Position numbers and translations under genes: made by a program. From positions 1 to 64,000 of the forward strand of contig NZ_JACHEM010000001.1 of assembly GCF_014207445.1 (NCBI RefSeq): a stretch of DNA of 64,000 nt, in the 5' to 3' direction. Positions 23,913 through 32,334 of this stretch are shown here, in pieces; position 1 is the first letter of the stretch; the number at the start of each line of letters is the position of its first letter. The notes beneath the pieces were generated by a model that did no database searches, was not told where the DNA came from, and saw only the letters and a list, made by a program, of their open reading frames with translations. Source of the DNA: Streptomyces candidus. GTDB lineage: Bacteria; Actinomycetota; Actinomycetes; Streptomycetales; Streptomycetaceae.

Positions 23913-25337
23913 TCAGCCGACCGAACCCTCCATCTGCAGCTCGATCAGCCGGTTGAGCTCCAGGGCGTACTCCATCGGGAGCTCCTTGGCGATCGGCTCG
24001 ACGAAACCGCGCACGATCATCGCCATCGCCTCGAACTCGGTCAGACCGCGGCTCATCAGGTAGAAGAGCTGGTCCTCGGAGACCTTGGAGACGGTCGCCT
24101 CGTGGCCCATCGACACGTCGTCCTCGCGGACGTCCACGTACGGGTACGTGTCCGAGCGGGAGATGGTGTCGACCAGCAGCGCGTCGCACAGCACGTTGGA
24201 CTTGGAGCCGGGCGCGCCCTCACCGATCTCGATGAGACCGCGGTACGAGGTACGGCCGCCGCCGCGCGCCACCGACTTCGAGACGATGTTCGACGACGTG
24301 TTCGGCGCCATGTGCACCATCTTCGCGCCGGCGTCCTGGTGCTGGCCCTCGCCCGCGAAGGCGATGGACAGGGTCTCGCCCTTGGCGTGCTCGCCCATCA
24401 GGTAGACGGCCGGGTACTTCATGGTGACCTTGGAGCCGATGTTGCCGTCGACCCACTCCATGGTCGCGCCCTCGTACGCCACGGCGCGCTTGGTGACCAG
24501 GTTGTATACGTTGTTCGACCAGTTCTGGATCGTCGTGTAGCGGCAGCGGCCGCCCTTCTTCACGATGATCTCGACCACGGCGGAGTGCAGCGAGTCCGAG
24601 GAGTAGATCGGCGCGGTGCAGCCCTCGACGTAGTGCACGTAGGCGTCTTCGTCGACGATGATCAGCGTGCGCTCGAACTGGCCCATGTTCTCCGTGTTGA
24701 TACGGAAGTAGGCCTGCAGCGGGATCTCGACGTGGACGCCCTTGGGCACGTAGATGAACGAGCCGCCGGACCACACGGCCGAGTTCAGCGACGCGAACTT
24801 GTTGTCGCCGACCGGGATGACGGTGCCGAAGTACTCCTGGAAGAGCTCCGGGTGCTCCTTCAGCGCGGTGTCGGTGTCCATGAAGATGACACCCTGCGCC
24901 TCCAGCTCCTCGTTGATCTGGTGGTAGACGACCTCGGACTCGTACTGGGCCGCGACACCGGCGACGAGGCGCTGCTTCTCCGCCTCGGGGATGCCGAGCT
25001 TGTCGTACGTGTTCTTGATGTCGGCAGGCAGGTCCTCCCAGGACTGCGCCTGCTTCTCCGTCGAACGCACGAAGTACTTGATGTTGTCGAAGTCGATCCC
25101 CGACAGGTCCGAGCCCCAGTTCGGCATGGGCTTCTTGCCGAACAGCTTCAGACCCTTGAGACGCAGCTTCAGCATCCAGTCGGGCTCGTTCTTCTTCGCC
25201 GAGATGTCGCGGACGACAGCCTCGGACAGGCCGCGCTTGGCCGCGGCACCTGCCGCGTCGGAGTCGGCCCAGCCGAACTCGTACGTGCCCAGGCCCTCGA
25301 GTTCGGGGTGGGCAGTCTCCTCGATAGGGAGTGTCAT
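23913..25337 (-). CDS. sufB: Fe-S cluster assembly scaffold SufB
   Basis: A 474-residue scaffold subunit. Characteristic segments include [59 protein letters not shown] with the sulfur-accepting Cys, and [12 protein letters not shown]-type sequence near the end. The ATG at 25337 overlaps the sufR stop by four bases (ATGA) and has GGGAGG upstream, within the end of sufR. The length matches the family. Confidence 0.96.
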   Translation of the reverse strand: MTLPIEETAHPELEGLGTYEFGWADSDAAGAAAKRGLSEAVVRDISAKKNEPDWMLKLRLKGLKLFGKKPMPNWGSDLSGIDFDNIKYFVRSTEKQAQSWEDLPADIKNTYDKLGIPEAEKQRLVAGVAAQYESEVVYHQINEELEAQGVIFMDTDTALKEHPELFQEYFGTVIPVGDNKFASLNSAVWSGGSFIYVPKGVHVEIPLQAYFRINTENMGQFERTLIIVDEDAYVHYVEGCTAPIYSSDSLHSAVVEIIVKKGGRCRYTTIQNWSNNVYNLVTKRAVAYEGATMEWVDGNIGSKVTMKYPAVYLMGEHAKGETLSIAFAGEGQHQDAGAKMVHMAPNTSSNIVSKSVARGGGRTSYRGLIEIGEGAPGSKSNVLCDALLVDTISRSDTYPYVDVREDDVSMGHEATVSKVSEDQLFYLMSRGLTEFEAMAMIVRGFVEPIAKELPMEYALELNRLIELQMEGSVG

Positions 25338-26068
25338 GCGGGGTTCCTCCCGGCCGTGCTTGCTGATGCTGAATGACTGGTGTGACTGACCTTGGGGATG
25401 TACGTCGTGCAGACCCCGTCGCCGTGGGCGATGGTGGCCAGCCGCTGGACGTGGGTCCCGAGCAGTGCGGAGAAGACCTCGGTCTCCGCCTCGCACAGCT
25501 GCGGGAACTTCTCAGCGACGTGGGCGACAGGGCAGTGGTGCTGGCACAGCTGCTCTCCGACCGGTGCGCTACGCGCCGTAGCAGCGTACCCGTCGGCACT
25601 CAGGGCCCTCGCCAGAGCCTCGGTGCGCTCCTCGGGGGGCGCCGCCTCGACGGCTTCCCGGTACGCCTCGGCCTGCGCGGCGATCCGGGCGCGGGCGAAC
25701 GCGGTGACGGCCGCCTCGCCCTGCTCGCCGCCGCCGGCCGCCCGGGAGATCCAGGTGAGGGCGTCGGCCGCGAGAGTGTCGTAGGACTGGTCGAAGGCGT
25801 CCCGGCCGCAGTCGGTGAGCGCGAAGACCTTGGCGGGCCTCCCGCGCGTACGCGCACCGTAGACGCGCTGCTCCTTGGCCTCCACCACGGTGTCCGCGAC
25901 CAGCGCGTCGAGGTGGCGTCGTACGGCTGCCTGCGTGAGGCCCAGCCGCTTCGCCAGATCGGCGACGGTGGACGGCCCGTGGTCCAGGATGGACCGCGCG
26001 ACACGGTTGCGGGTCGACCGCTCACCTGTCGCGATGTCCTCCTGAGGAACCTCGCCGTCGTATTTCAC
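25334..26068 (-). CDS. sufR: Fe-S sensing repressor SufR
   Basis: A 244-residue winged-helix regulator, first gene of the suf operon. The HTH lies at about residues 33-60 ([20 protein letters not shown]), followed by the wing with [14 protein letters not shown]. The cluster ligands are Cys175, Cys179, Cys192 and Cys220 (CQHHC, FPQLC, GDGVC), which bind [4Fe-4S] in SufR proteins. The start is GTG at 26068 ([16 protein letters not shown]). An operator-like palindrome covers this start, so the protein probably represses its own operon when clusters are plentiful. The reading can be extended to 26104, but that adds unconserved sequence. Confidence 0.92.
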   Translation of the reverse strand: MKYDGEVPQEDIATGERSTRNRVARSILDHGPSTVADLAKRLGLTQAAVRRHLDALVADTVVEAKEQRVYGARTRGRPAKVFALTDCGRDAFDQSYDTLAADALTWISRAAGGGEQGEAAVTAFARARIAAQAEAYREAVEAAPPEERTEALARALSADGYAATARSAPVGEQLCQHHCPVAHVAEKFPQLCEAETEVFSALLGTHVQRLATIAHGDGVCTTYIPKVSHTSHSASASTAGRNPA

Positions 26069-26081
26069 AACACCATTGTTG
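26068..26081. promoter_or_regulatory. SufR operator-like palindrome over the sufR start
   Basis: CAAC-ACCATT-GTTG matches the CAAC-N6-GTTG motif I recall for Streptomyces SufR. It shares base 26068 with the GTG start and covers the bases where the -10 element and transcription start would fall for a leaderless message. Binding here would block initiation directly. Confidence 0.7.
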
Positions 26082-26138
26082 CGTAATTCTTCTGGGCCTG
26101 ACAACCCGGCCCCGGAACAAGATCCGTGGACTACATCA

Positions 26139-26154
26139 CTTAGGTAAACCTAAG
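26139..26154. promoter_or_regulatory. Iron-box-like palindrome upstream of sufR
   Basis: CTTAGGT-AA-ACCTAAG is a perfect 7+2+7 palindrome. It resembles the TTAGG...CCTAA halves of DmdR/IdeR iron boxes but has four bases between TTAGG and CCTAA instead of the nine in the usual 19-bp site. It lies 71 bases upstream of the SufR site, so it could add iron control to suf, or belong to another regulator. Confidence 0.45.
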
Positions 26155-26574
26155 CTGACCTGCGGAAATGATCATCGGTCAGACAATCGTGAGGCCCGCC
26201 GGCGAGCGCCGTCGACGGCTTGCCGGCATGCCGTCACGCCTGCCGCACCCGTCCCTGCGCCCCCGCGGCTCCCTCGCCGCCGACCTGCATGACCTGGGAG
26301 TACGTCCCCCCGTACACCCCTCCTCTTAAGCTCCTCCGTCCGCGCCCCGGGAGGGATGTGCGGCTCCCGGGTGGGTGAACGGGACGCCGGCCTCCTCCCG
26401 TCCGGCGGCGCGACGGTGCACGCGCAGGGGTGAGGGGAAGGAGCATCGGCCCGGGGCCGCCAGGGACCCCGCCTTGCCGGGCGTGGCGAACCGCCCCACC
26501 GGCCACGTCGCGCCCGTACGCGGGTACCGGCCCCGTGCCGGGGTCCCCGTCCCCCGCCGCCTAGACTCGCTCCC
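26155..26574. other. Gene-free stretch between suf and the ABC exporter
   Basis: About 420 bases without a supportable gene. Open frames on both strands lack starts with ribosome sites and read as Pro/Arg-rich sequence. A TCCTCTTAAG tract near 26325 is the only AT-rich break. The right end carries the -10 element of the ABC operon. Confidence 0.5.
26562..26567 (+). promoter_or_regulatory. -10 element of a leaderless promoter for the ABC operon
   Basis: TAGACT is a near-consensus -10 element ending seven bases before the ATG at 26575. Transcription should start at the A of the start codon, and no ribosome site precedes it. The -35 region is GC-rich and unclear. Confidence 0.6.
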
Positions 26575-27501
26575 ATGTCACATGAGCCCGTCGTCCAGGT
26601 CACCGGCCTGGTCAAGCGGTACGGATCCAAGACCGCGGTCGACGGCCTCGACCTCACCGTCGCCCCCCGCACCGTCACCGCCGTCCTGGGACCCAACGGC
26701 GCGGGGAAGACGACCACCGTCGAGACCTGCGAGGGCTACCGCAAGCCCGACGCGGGCACCGTCCGTGTGCTGGGCCTCGACCCGATCGCCGACGCGGCGA
26801 AACTGCGCCCCCGCATCGGCGTCATGCTGCAGTCCGGCGGCGTCTACTCCGGCGCCCGCGCCGACGAGATGCTCCGCCACATGGCCAAGCTGCACGCCCA
26901 CCCCCTGGACGTGGACGTTCTCATCGAACGCCTCGGGCTGGGCAGTTGCGGCCGTACGACCTACCGGCGCCTCTCCGGGGGCCAGCAGCAGCGCCTCGCG
27001 CTCGCCATGGCCGTCGTCGGCCGCCCGGAACTCGTCTTCCTCGACGAGCCGACCGCCGGTCTCGACCCGCACGCGCGCCGCTCCACCTGGGATCTCGTCC
27101 GCGAGCTGCGCGAATCCGGCGTGAGCGTCATCCTCACCACCCACTTCATGGACGAGGCCGAGCAGCTCGCCGACGACGTCGTGATCGTCGACGCCGGCCG
27201 GATCATCGCCCAGGGCGCCCCCGCCGAACTCTCCCGGGGCGGCGCCGAGAACACCCTGCGCTTCACGGGCCGCCCCGGCCTCGACCTCGCATCGCTGCTG
27301 AAGGCCCTGCCGACGGACACCCTCGCGGAGGAGCTGGTCCCCGGCACGTACCGCATCAGCGGGAAGATCGACCCGCACCTGCTCGCCACGGTCACCTCCT
27401 GGTGCGCGCAGCACGGAGTGATGCCGGACGGCATCTCGGTCGAGCGCCGCACCCTCGAAGACGTCTTCCTTGAGCTGACCGGTAAGGACCTCCGTCCATG
27501 A
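26575..27501 (+). CDS. ABC transporter ATP-binding subunit (DrrA-type)
   Basis: A 308-residue ATPase for an ABC-2 type exporter. Walker A is GPNGAGKTT at about 39-47, the signature LSGGQQQRLALAMA, Walker B ELVFLDEPTAGLDPHAR, and the switch His is in TTHFMDEAEQ. The C-terminal extension (residues 220-308) is typical of DrrA-like exporters for drugs, lipids or cofactors. Its stop overlaps the permease start by four bases. Position beside ctaA is common in actinobacteria, so a role linked to respiration is conceivable but unproven. Confidence 0.9.
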   Translation: MSHEPVVQVTGLVKRYGSKTAVDGLDLTVAPRTVTAVLGPNGAGKTTTVETCEGYRKPDAGTVRVLGLDPIADAAKLRPRIGVMLQSGGVYSGARADEMLRHMAKLHAHPLDVDVLIERLGLGSCGRTTYRRLSGGQQQRLALAMAVVGRPELVFLDEPTAGLDPHARRSTWDLVRELRESGVSVILTTHFMDEAEQLADDVVIVDAGRIIAQGAPAELSRGGAENTLRFTGRPGLDLASLLKALPTDTLAEELVPGTYRISGKIDPHLLATVTSWCAQHGVMPDGISVERRTLEDVFLELTGKDLRP

Positions 27502-28265
27502 GCACCGCCCCTTACACCCCGATGCCGGGCGCGGCCCCGCTCGGCCGGATGATCGCGGCGCAGACCGCCCTCGAAACGAAGATGCTGCTGCGCAACGGCG
27601 AACAGCTCCTGCTGACCGTGATCATTCCGGCACTGCTGCTCGTCCTGTTCTCGGCCGTCGACATCATCGACACCGGCCGGGGCAAGTCGGTGGACTTCCT
27701 CGCCCCCGGCGTCCTCGCGCTCGCCGTCATGTCGACCGCGTTCACCGGTCAGGCCATCGCCACCGGTTTCGAGCGGCGCTACGGCGTCCTCAAGAGGCTC
27801 GCCACCTCTCCGCTGCCGCGCTGGGCGCTGATGACGGCGAAGACGCTGTCGGTGCTCGTCACCGAGGTGCTCCAAGTGCTCCTGCTGACCGTGATCGCCC
27901 TCGGCCTCGGGTGGTCGCCGCAGGGCGACCCCCTTTCCGTCCTGCTTCTGCTGCTCCTTGGCACGGCGGCCTTCTCCGGGCTCGGGCTGCTGATGGCCGG
28001 CACCCTGAGGGCGGAGGCGACGCTGGCCGCCGCGAACCTCGTCTTCCTGCTGCTCCTCGTCGGCGGAGGTGTGATCGTCCCGCTCGACAAGTTCCCGGAC
28101 GGCGTGCAGAGCGTCCTCGGCCTGCTGCCCATCTCGGCACTCTCCGACGGACTGCGCGACGTCCTGCAGCACGGCGCGTCGATGCCGTGGGGCAACCTGG
28201 GCGTCCTGGCCGGCTGGGCCGTGCTCGGTCTGGGCGCGGCGGCGAAGTTCTTCCGCTGGGAATAG
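27498..28265 (+). CDS. ABC-2 type exporter permease
   Basis: A 255-residue membrane protein with six hydrophobic helices. The LGRMIAAQTALETKMLLRNGEQ start and FERRYGVLKRLATSPLPRWALM loop are standard for ABC-2 (DrrB-like) permeases. It is translationally coupled to the ATPase by an ATGA overlap and forms a two-gene exporter. The substrate is unknown. The operon ends 85 bases before ctaA. Confidence 0.9.
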   Translation: MSTAPYTPMPGAAPLGRMIAAQTALETKMLLRNGEQLLLTVIIPALLLVLFSAVDIIDTGRGKSVDFLAPGVLALAVMSTAFTGQAIATGFERRYGVLKRLATSPLPRWALMTAKTLSVLVTEVLQVLLLTVIALGLGWSPQGDPLSVLLLLLLGTAAFSGLGLLMAGTLRAEATLAAANLVFLLLLVGGGVIVPLDKFPDGVQSVLGLLPISALSDGLRDVLQHGASMPWGNLGVLAGWAVLGLGAAAKFFRWE

Positions 28266-28312
28266 CGCCGAGGAACCTGCGAGTGACGTCACACGCCGTA
28301 CCGGGCCCCCTC

Positions 28313-28343
28313 GTGAAAAGCTGCACAAGCTCCGGCCTACGAT
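28313..28343 (+). promoter_or_regulatory. Probable leaderless promoter of ctaA
   Basis: GTGAAA (28313-28318) and TACGAT (28338-28343) are separated by 19 bases. The GTG at 28351 begins seven bases after the -10 element. The nearby ATG at 28342 lies inside the -10 hexamer, so it cannot be the start of a message from this promoter. Confidence 0.5.
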
Positions 28344-28350
28344 GGTTGCC

Positions 28351-29316
28351 GTGTTGACCCCCCTCGCCCTCATCGCCAAGCGATGGACGCCCACGCCCCG
28401 TACGCTCCAGCGCGCCGCGCTGTCCGCCGTCGTGATGAGCGTGCTCATCATCGTCACCGGCGGCGCGGTCCGGCTGACCGGTTCCGGCCTCGGCTGCGAC
28501 ACCTGGCCCAAGTGCACGTCGGAGAGTCTGATCACCACGCCCGAGCAGGGCATCCACGGTCTGATCGAGTTCGGCAACCGCATGCTGACGTACGTGCTGT
28601 CGGCGGCCGTCGGCTGGGCGATCATCGCGGCGCGCTCCACCAAGCCGTGGCGGCGCGGCCTCACCCGGACCGCCTGGTTGATGTTCTGGCTGGTGATGAG
28701 CAACGCGGTGCTCGGCGGCATCTCGGTGCTCTCCGGCCTCAACCCGTGGACGGTGGCGGGCCACTTCCTGGCCGCCAATGCCCTCCTCGCGGTCGCGGTG
28801 ATCACCTGGCAGCGCACCCGGGAGGGCGACGCCCCGCCACGGCCGCGCGTGCCGGGCCCGGTCCGCAAGCTGTCGTGGGCGATCGTGGTGGCGACCGTGC
28901 TGCTGCTCGTGCTCGGCACGTCGGTGACCGGCTCCGGCAAGCACGCGGGCGACAAGAGCGAGGTGCCGCGCATGCCGTGGGACTGGACCGACGCGGCCCA
29001 CCTGCACGCCGTCTCGGCGTGGGTGGTCTGTGCGCTGGCCATCGCGATGTGGTTCGTGCTGCGCATGGTGGACGCCCCGGACGACACCCGCAAGCGCTCC
29101 CGCGACCTGCTGATCGTGCTGGTGGCGCAGGGCGTCGTCGGTTACGTGCAGTACTTCACGCACGTCCCGGAGCTGCTGGTCGGCCTGCACATGCTGCTGT
29201 CGTCGCTGATGTGGATCGCGGTGCTCCGGCTGGCCCTGAGCCTGCGCGAGCGTCCCGTGGAGGAGACCCCGGAGGTCCCCGCGCAGCCCGACGCCCCGCT
29301 CACCACGGCCGTCTAG
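28351..29316 (+). CDS. ctaA: Heme A synthase (CtaA/Cox15)
   Basis: A 321-residue membrane protein that oxidises heme O to heme A for cytochrome c oxidase. Eight helices are evident. Key elements are IVTGGAVRLTGSGLGCDTWPKC with the cysteine pair, GIHGLIEFGNRMLT with the first heme His, AGHFLAANALL, AAHLHAVSAWVV and VGLHMLLSSLMW with the remaining His ligands. GTG 28351 is preferred over ATG 28342 because of the promoter spacing. It works with ctaB at 31009-31956, which makes heme O. Confidence 0.92.
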   Translation: MLTPLALIAKRWTPTPRTLQRAALSAVVMSVLIIVTGGAVRLTGSGLGCDTWPKCTSESLITTPEQGIHGLIEFGNRMLTYVLSAAVGWAIIAARSTKPWRRGLTRTAWLMFWLVMSNAVLGGISVLSGLNPWTVAGHFLAANALLAVAVITWQRTREGDAPPRPRVPGPVRKLSWAIVVATVLLLVLGTSVTGSGKHAGDKSEVPRMPWDWTDAAHLHAVSAWVVCALAIAMWFVLRMVDAPDDTRKRSRDLLIVLVAQGVVGYVQYFTHVPELLVGLHMLLSSLMWIAVLRLALSLRERPVEETPEVPAQPDAPLTTAV

Positions 29317-29325
29317 CCGCACAGC

Positions 29326-29348
29326 CGGGCGGCCCCGGCAGCCGCCCG
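29326..29348. terminator. Hairpin between ctaA and the amidohydrolase
   Basis: CGGGCGGC (29326-29333) pairs with GCCGCCCG (29341-29348) around a seven-base loop, between convergent genes. No T run follows. Confidence 0.55.
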
Positions 29349-29356
29349 CCGTCCGG

Positions 29357-30466
29357 TCACGGCGCCGACCGCCCGCCCCGCTCGTCGGCGTCCAGCCGGT
29401 AGACGCGGCGGGCGTTGCCCGCGGAAAGCATCCGGGCGACCCGTTCCGCGTCCGGCCTGGACCACGCCCCGTCGGCCACCCACCCGCCGAGCACCCGTCC
29501 CAGCGCGTCGCGGAACTGGTGCGCGCCCACCACGTGCAGTTCGGGCAGCCCGCGGGCCCCGCTGGAGAAGAGCAGCTTCCCGAACGGCGCCAGTTCCAGC
29601 ATCCCGGCGAGCACGGCGGCGGCCCGCGCCCCGGTGTGCGCCACGGCAGGACCCAGGTCGGCGTACACGTGCGGGAAGAGGCCCGCCAGCCGGGCCGCGT
29701 GCGCGTGGTACGGGGAGCCGTGCAGCAGCACCAGATCCGTGCCCAGGCCGGCGCTGGCCGCCGCGAACTCCGTCAGCTGTTCCGGATCCCCCGCCACGCG
29801 CAGTTGCACTGGCAACTGACAGCCGATCGCGTTCCACAGCAGGTGGCGCAGCAGTACCGGATCGCTCAGCAGCCCTCCTGCCCGGCGTCCCGCCAGCCAC
29901 CGCCCGGCGGCGCCGCGCACCTCTCCCGGCCCCGGCGGGTGCGGGGCGAACGCGAGCCCGTCCCGTACCCCGGCGACCGAGAGGAAGGCGACCGCGGACC
30001 TCGTCGCCGCGTGCATCGCCTCGCCCAGGTTGGCGAGGAAGCCCTCTGCGGTGCCCGAGGTGTCCGCGACCTGTTCGGCCAGCAGTTCCAGCCGTACGAT
30101 CTCCCGCGCCTGCGCGTCCCCCGCCGCCGCGAGCTCCCCGGGGTCCGTCAGGTCGCCCGGCGGACCGGTGTCGACGAGGTAGGTGGCGATGCCGGTGCCG
30201 CGCAGCAGCCGGCGGCCCGCTTCCAGGGCGCCCAGTTCGCGCCGTCTGGCGAGGTAGCGGGCGGGCGGGCAGTGCGGCTCCAGGCCGAGCAGGGGCGGGC
30301 ACCAGCGGCGAACGGCGAAGCCCGTCTGGGTGTCGAAGAAGGTGGTGCCCGGCGCGGGTGGCGCGGCGGTGCTGCCGAGGTGGGCCTCGAAGGTGCCGAG
30401 GCCCAGCTCGGTGCGGAGCACCCCGTGGCAGTACTGGTCCACCAGCGACGGCGGGGCGGTGATCAT
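29357..30466 (-). CDS. Amidohydrolase-family protein
   Basis: A 369-residue protein of the amidohydrolase_2 TIM-barrel type. An early metal-site pattern DQYCHGVLRTELG is at about 9-21, strand ends with VLLHGSPYHAHAARLAG and LLFSSGARGLPELHVVGAHQFRDAL follow, and the C-terminal ARMLSAGNARRVYRL resembles the closing helix of decarboxylase-like members. The canonical HxH at the first strand appears as QYCHG, so metal binding may be altered. GGGAG precedes the ATG at 30466. It is a stand-alone gene conserved next to ctaA in Streptomyces as I recall. The substrate is unknown. Confidence 0.75.
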   Translation of the reverse strand: MITAPPSLVDQYCHGVLRTELGLGTFEAHLGSTAAPPAPGTTFFDTQTGFAVRRWCPPLLGLEPHCPPARYLARRRELGALEAGRRLLRGTGIATYLVDTGPPGDLTDPGELAAAGDAQAREIVRLELLAEQVADTSGTAEGFLANLGEAMHAATRSAVAFLSVAGVRDGLAFAPHPPGPGEVRGAAGRWLAGRRAGGLLSDPVLLRHLLWNAIGCQLPVQLRVAGDPEQLTEFAAASAGLGTDLVLLHGSPYHAHAARLAGLFPHVYADLGPAVAHTGARAAAVLAGMLELAPFGKLLFSSGARGLPELHVVGAHQFRDALGRVLGGWVADGAWSRPDAERVARMLSAGNARRVYRLDADERGGRSAP

Positions 30467-30543
30467 CGGGGGCTCCCTGCGCAGACCGGGGACTGAGCTG
30501 TCTTCCACTGGTCCTAACGGGTGAACCCCGCGCAGGGGTACTG

Positions 30544-30915
30544 CTACGGCTTGCCGGAAGAGGGGTTGGCGGGGCCGCCGATCTGGAGTCCGGCCATCCG
30601 GCTCCACTCGTACGGGCCGGTCTCCACCTTCGCCGCGAACTCGCCGTCGAAGTCCTCGTGGACGGTGATGCCGGCCCGCTCGGTGGCCGCCTTCGCCACG
30701 TCGTACGTCGGGGCCACCAGGTCGCCCCAGGCGCCGTCGTCGCCCACCAGGACGATCCGGGTGCCCTTCTGCCCGAGGTACGCGAGCTGGCCCTCGGCGC
30801 CGCCGTGCTTGCCGGCGAACGCGCCGATCTGCTTGGCCAGCTTGGCGGTCCTGCGCTCGGCGGACCTGGGGGTCGCCTGCGGGGTGGCCGTCTCTGCCTG
30901 CTTGGTGTCTGCCAT
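30544..30915 (-). CDS. Small conserved actinobacterial protein, function unknown
   Basis: A 123-residue soluble protein. A Lys/Arg/Ala helix (RSAERRTAKLAKQIGAFAGK) leads into a compact alpha/beta part with LGQKGTRIVLVGDDGAWGDL and TYDVAKAATERAGITVHEDF, ending GPYEWSRMAGLQIGGP. The alternation suggests a small flavodoxin-like or binding fold, but no active-site motif is present. It lies between ctaB and the amidohydrolase on the same strand, separated from ctaB by a hairpin. I recall orthologues at this place in other Streptomyces. Confidence 0.75.
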   Translation of the reverse strand: MADTKQAETATPQATPRSAERRTAKLAKQIGAFAGKHGGAEGQLAYLGQKGTRIVLVGDDGAWGDLVAPTYDVAKAATERAGITVHEDFDGEFAAKVETGPYEWSRMAGLQIGGPANPSSGKP

Positions 30916-30948
30916 GAACAGGATGCTACCGACGGGTAGCGAAACGCG

Positions 30949-30992
30949 CGACGGGCGGGTCGCGTGGCCTTGACCACGTGAGCCGCCCGTCG
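30949..30992 (-). terminator. Terminator after ctaB
   Basis: CGACGGGCGG (30949-30958) pairs with CCGCCCGTCG (30983-30992), with an inner CGTGG/CCACG pair. It lies 16 bases past the ctaB stop. Confidence 0.7.
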
Positions 30993-31008
30993 GGACGCCG
31001 TACCGGGC

Positions 31009-31956
31009 CTACCGCAGGAAGGGGTCCACCGCGACCGCCACGAAGAGCAGCGAGACGTAGGTGATCGACCAGTGGAAGAGCCGCATCTCCTTCAGCTTCG
31101 CGCCCGTGACCTCGGCCTTGGCGCGGGCTCGCAGACCGTGCGCCTCCCAGAGCCACCAGCCGCCGGTGACGGCCGCGACGGCGGTGTAGAACCACCCCGT
31201 GTAGCCGAGCGGCTGGAGCAGCAGGGACACCGCGACCATGACCCAGCTGTAGAGCACGATCTGATTGGCGACCGCCTTGTTGCCCGCGACGACCGGCAGC
31301 ATGGGCACGCCCACGCGGGCGTAGTCGTCCTTGACCTTCATCGACAGTGGCCAGTAGTGCGGCGGCGTCCAGAAGAAGATGACCAGGAAGAGGATCAGCG
31401 CGGCCCAGGACAGCGAGTTGGTCACCGAGGACCAGCCGATGAGGACCGGCAGGCAGCCGGCGATACCGCCCCAGACGATGTTCTGCGCGGTGCGGCGCTT
31501 GAGGATCATCGTGTAGACGACCACGTAGAAGAGGAGCGCACCCAGCGACAGCGCGGCGGACAGCCAGTTGACCAGCAGCCCGAACCAGAGCGTGGAGATC
31601 ACCGCGAGCGAGAAGCCGAAGACGAGGCACTCGCCCGGGCTGACCATCCCGGTGACCAGCGGGCGCTGCGACGTGCGGTCCATCAGCGCGTCGATGTCGC
31701 GGTCGATGTACATGTTGAGCGCGTTTGCACCACCGGCGGAGAGGTAACCGCCGATACAGGTGGCCAGCACCAGCCACAGGTCCGGAACCCCTTGCTCCGC
31801 CAGGAACATCACCGGAACGGTGGTGATCAGCAGAAGCTCGATGATCCGCGGCTTGGTCAGTGCAACAAACGCCTTGACCCGGGCTCCGAACGGCCGATGG
31901 CCCCCCGGGCTGGGAGTCGAAGCGACCCCTGCGGGTCGGGACTCGACGGCCGTCAC
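31009..31956 (-). CDS. ctaB: Heme O synthase (protoheme IX farnesyltransferase)
   Basis: A 315-residue UbiA-family membrane prenyltransferase that adds farnesyl to heme B. The aspartate motif [15 protein letters not shown] is at about 97-111 and the second motif has [18 protein letters not shown]. Nine or so helices span the length. The start GTG at 31956 ([10 protein letters not shown]) has AGGGG five bases upstream and removes an unlikely basic extension that the frame would allow up to 32049. It is the partner of ctaA. Confidence 0.92.
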   Translation of the reverse strand: MTAVESRPAGVASTPSPGGHRPFGARVKAFVALTKPRIIELLLITTVPVMFLAEQGVPDLWLVLATCIGGYLSAGGANALNMYIDRDIDALMDRTSQRPLVTGMVSPGECLVFGFSLAVISTLWFGLLVNWLSAALSLGALLFYVVVYTMILKRRTAQNIVWGGIAGCLPVLIGWSSVTNSLSWAALILFLVIFFWTPPHYWPLSMKVKDDYARVGVPMLPVVAGNKAVANQIVLYSWVMVAVSLLLQPLGYTGWFYTAVAAVTGGWWLWEAHGLRARAKAEVTGAKLKEMRLFHWSITYVSLLFVAVAVDPFLR

Positions 31957-32334
31957 GCACACCCCTGACAGAGAATTCCTGAAGCAAGCACCGGACGTGA
32001 AGGCCCGGTAAATACTTGCGCGTACCACGCCACTGTAGACGTTGCCCATACGTCGTCCTTCGCCGGGGTGGGGTCGTGTTGGGCCACCCGTGAACCGGCC
32101 GGATACCTGCCCAGGACCCTGGGTACGCGAGCAGTAGTGTCCCGATGTATACGGAAATGCGTTCGTCGGGAGGCGAACCCCGTTTCACGCGCGCACTCTG
32201 GTACGTATGCGTCTTCTTTCCAGGGCCGCGGACTCGAAATTTCGCGCGTTCACGCGGGGGTAGGCTCGTCAACGCCCCGGTGCGGCGAATAGTCACCGGG
32301 CCCAAATCATTGTGGAGAGGAGCCCTGACCCAGG
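31957..32334. other. Divergent promoter region of ctaB and tkt
   Basis: About 378 bases without a gene. Local AT-rich spots include AATACTTGCGCGTACC near 32010 and TGTATACGG near 32144; none gives a confident -35/-10 pair. The tkt ribosome site GGAGAGGAG lies at 32313-32321. Confidence 0.5.
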
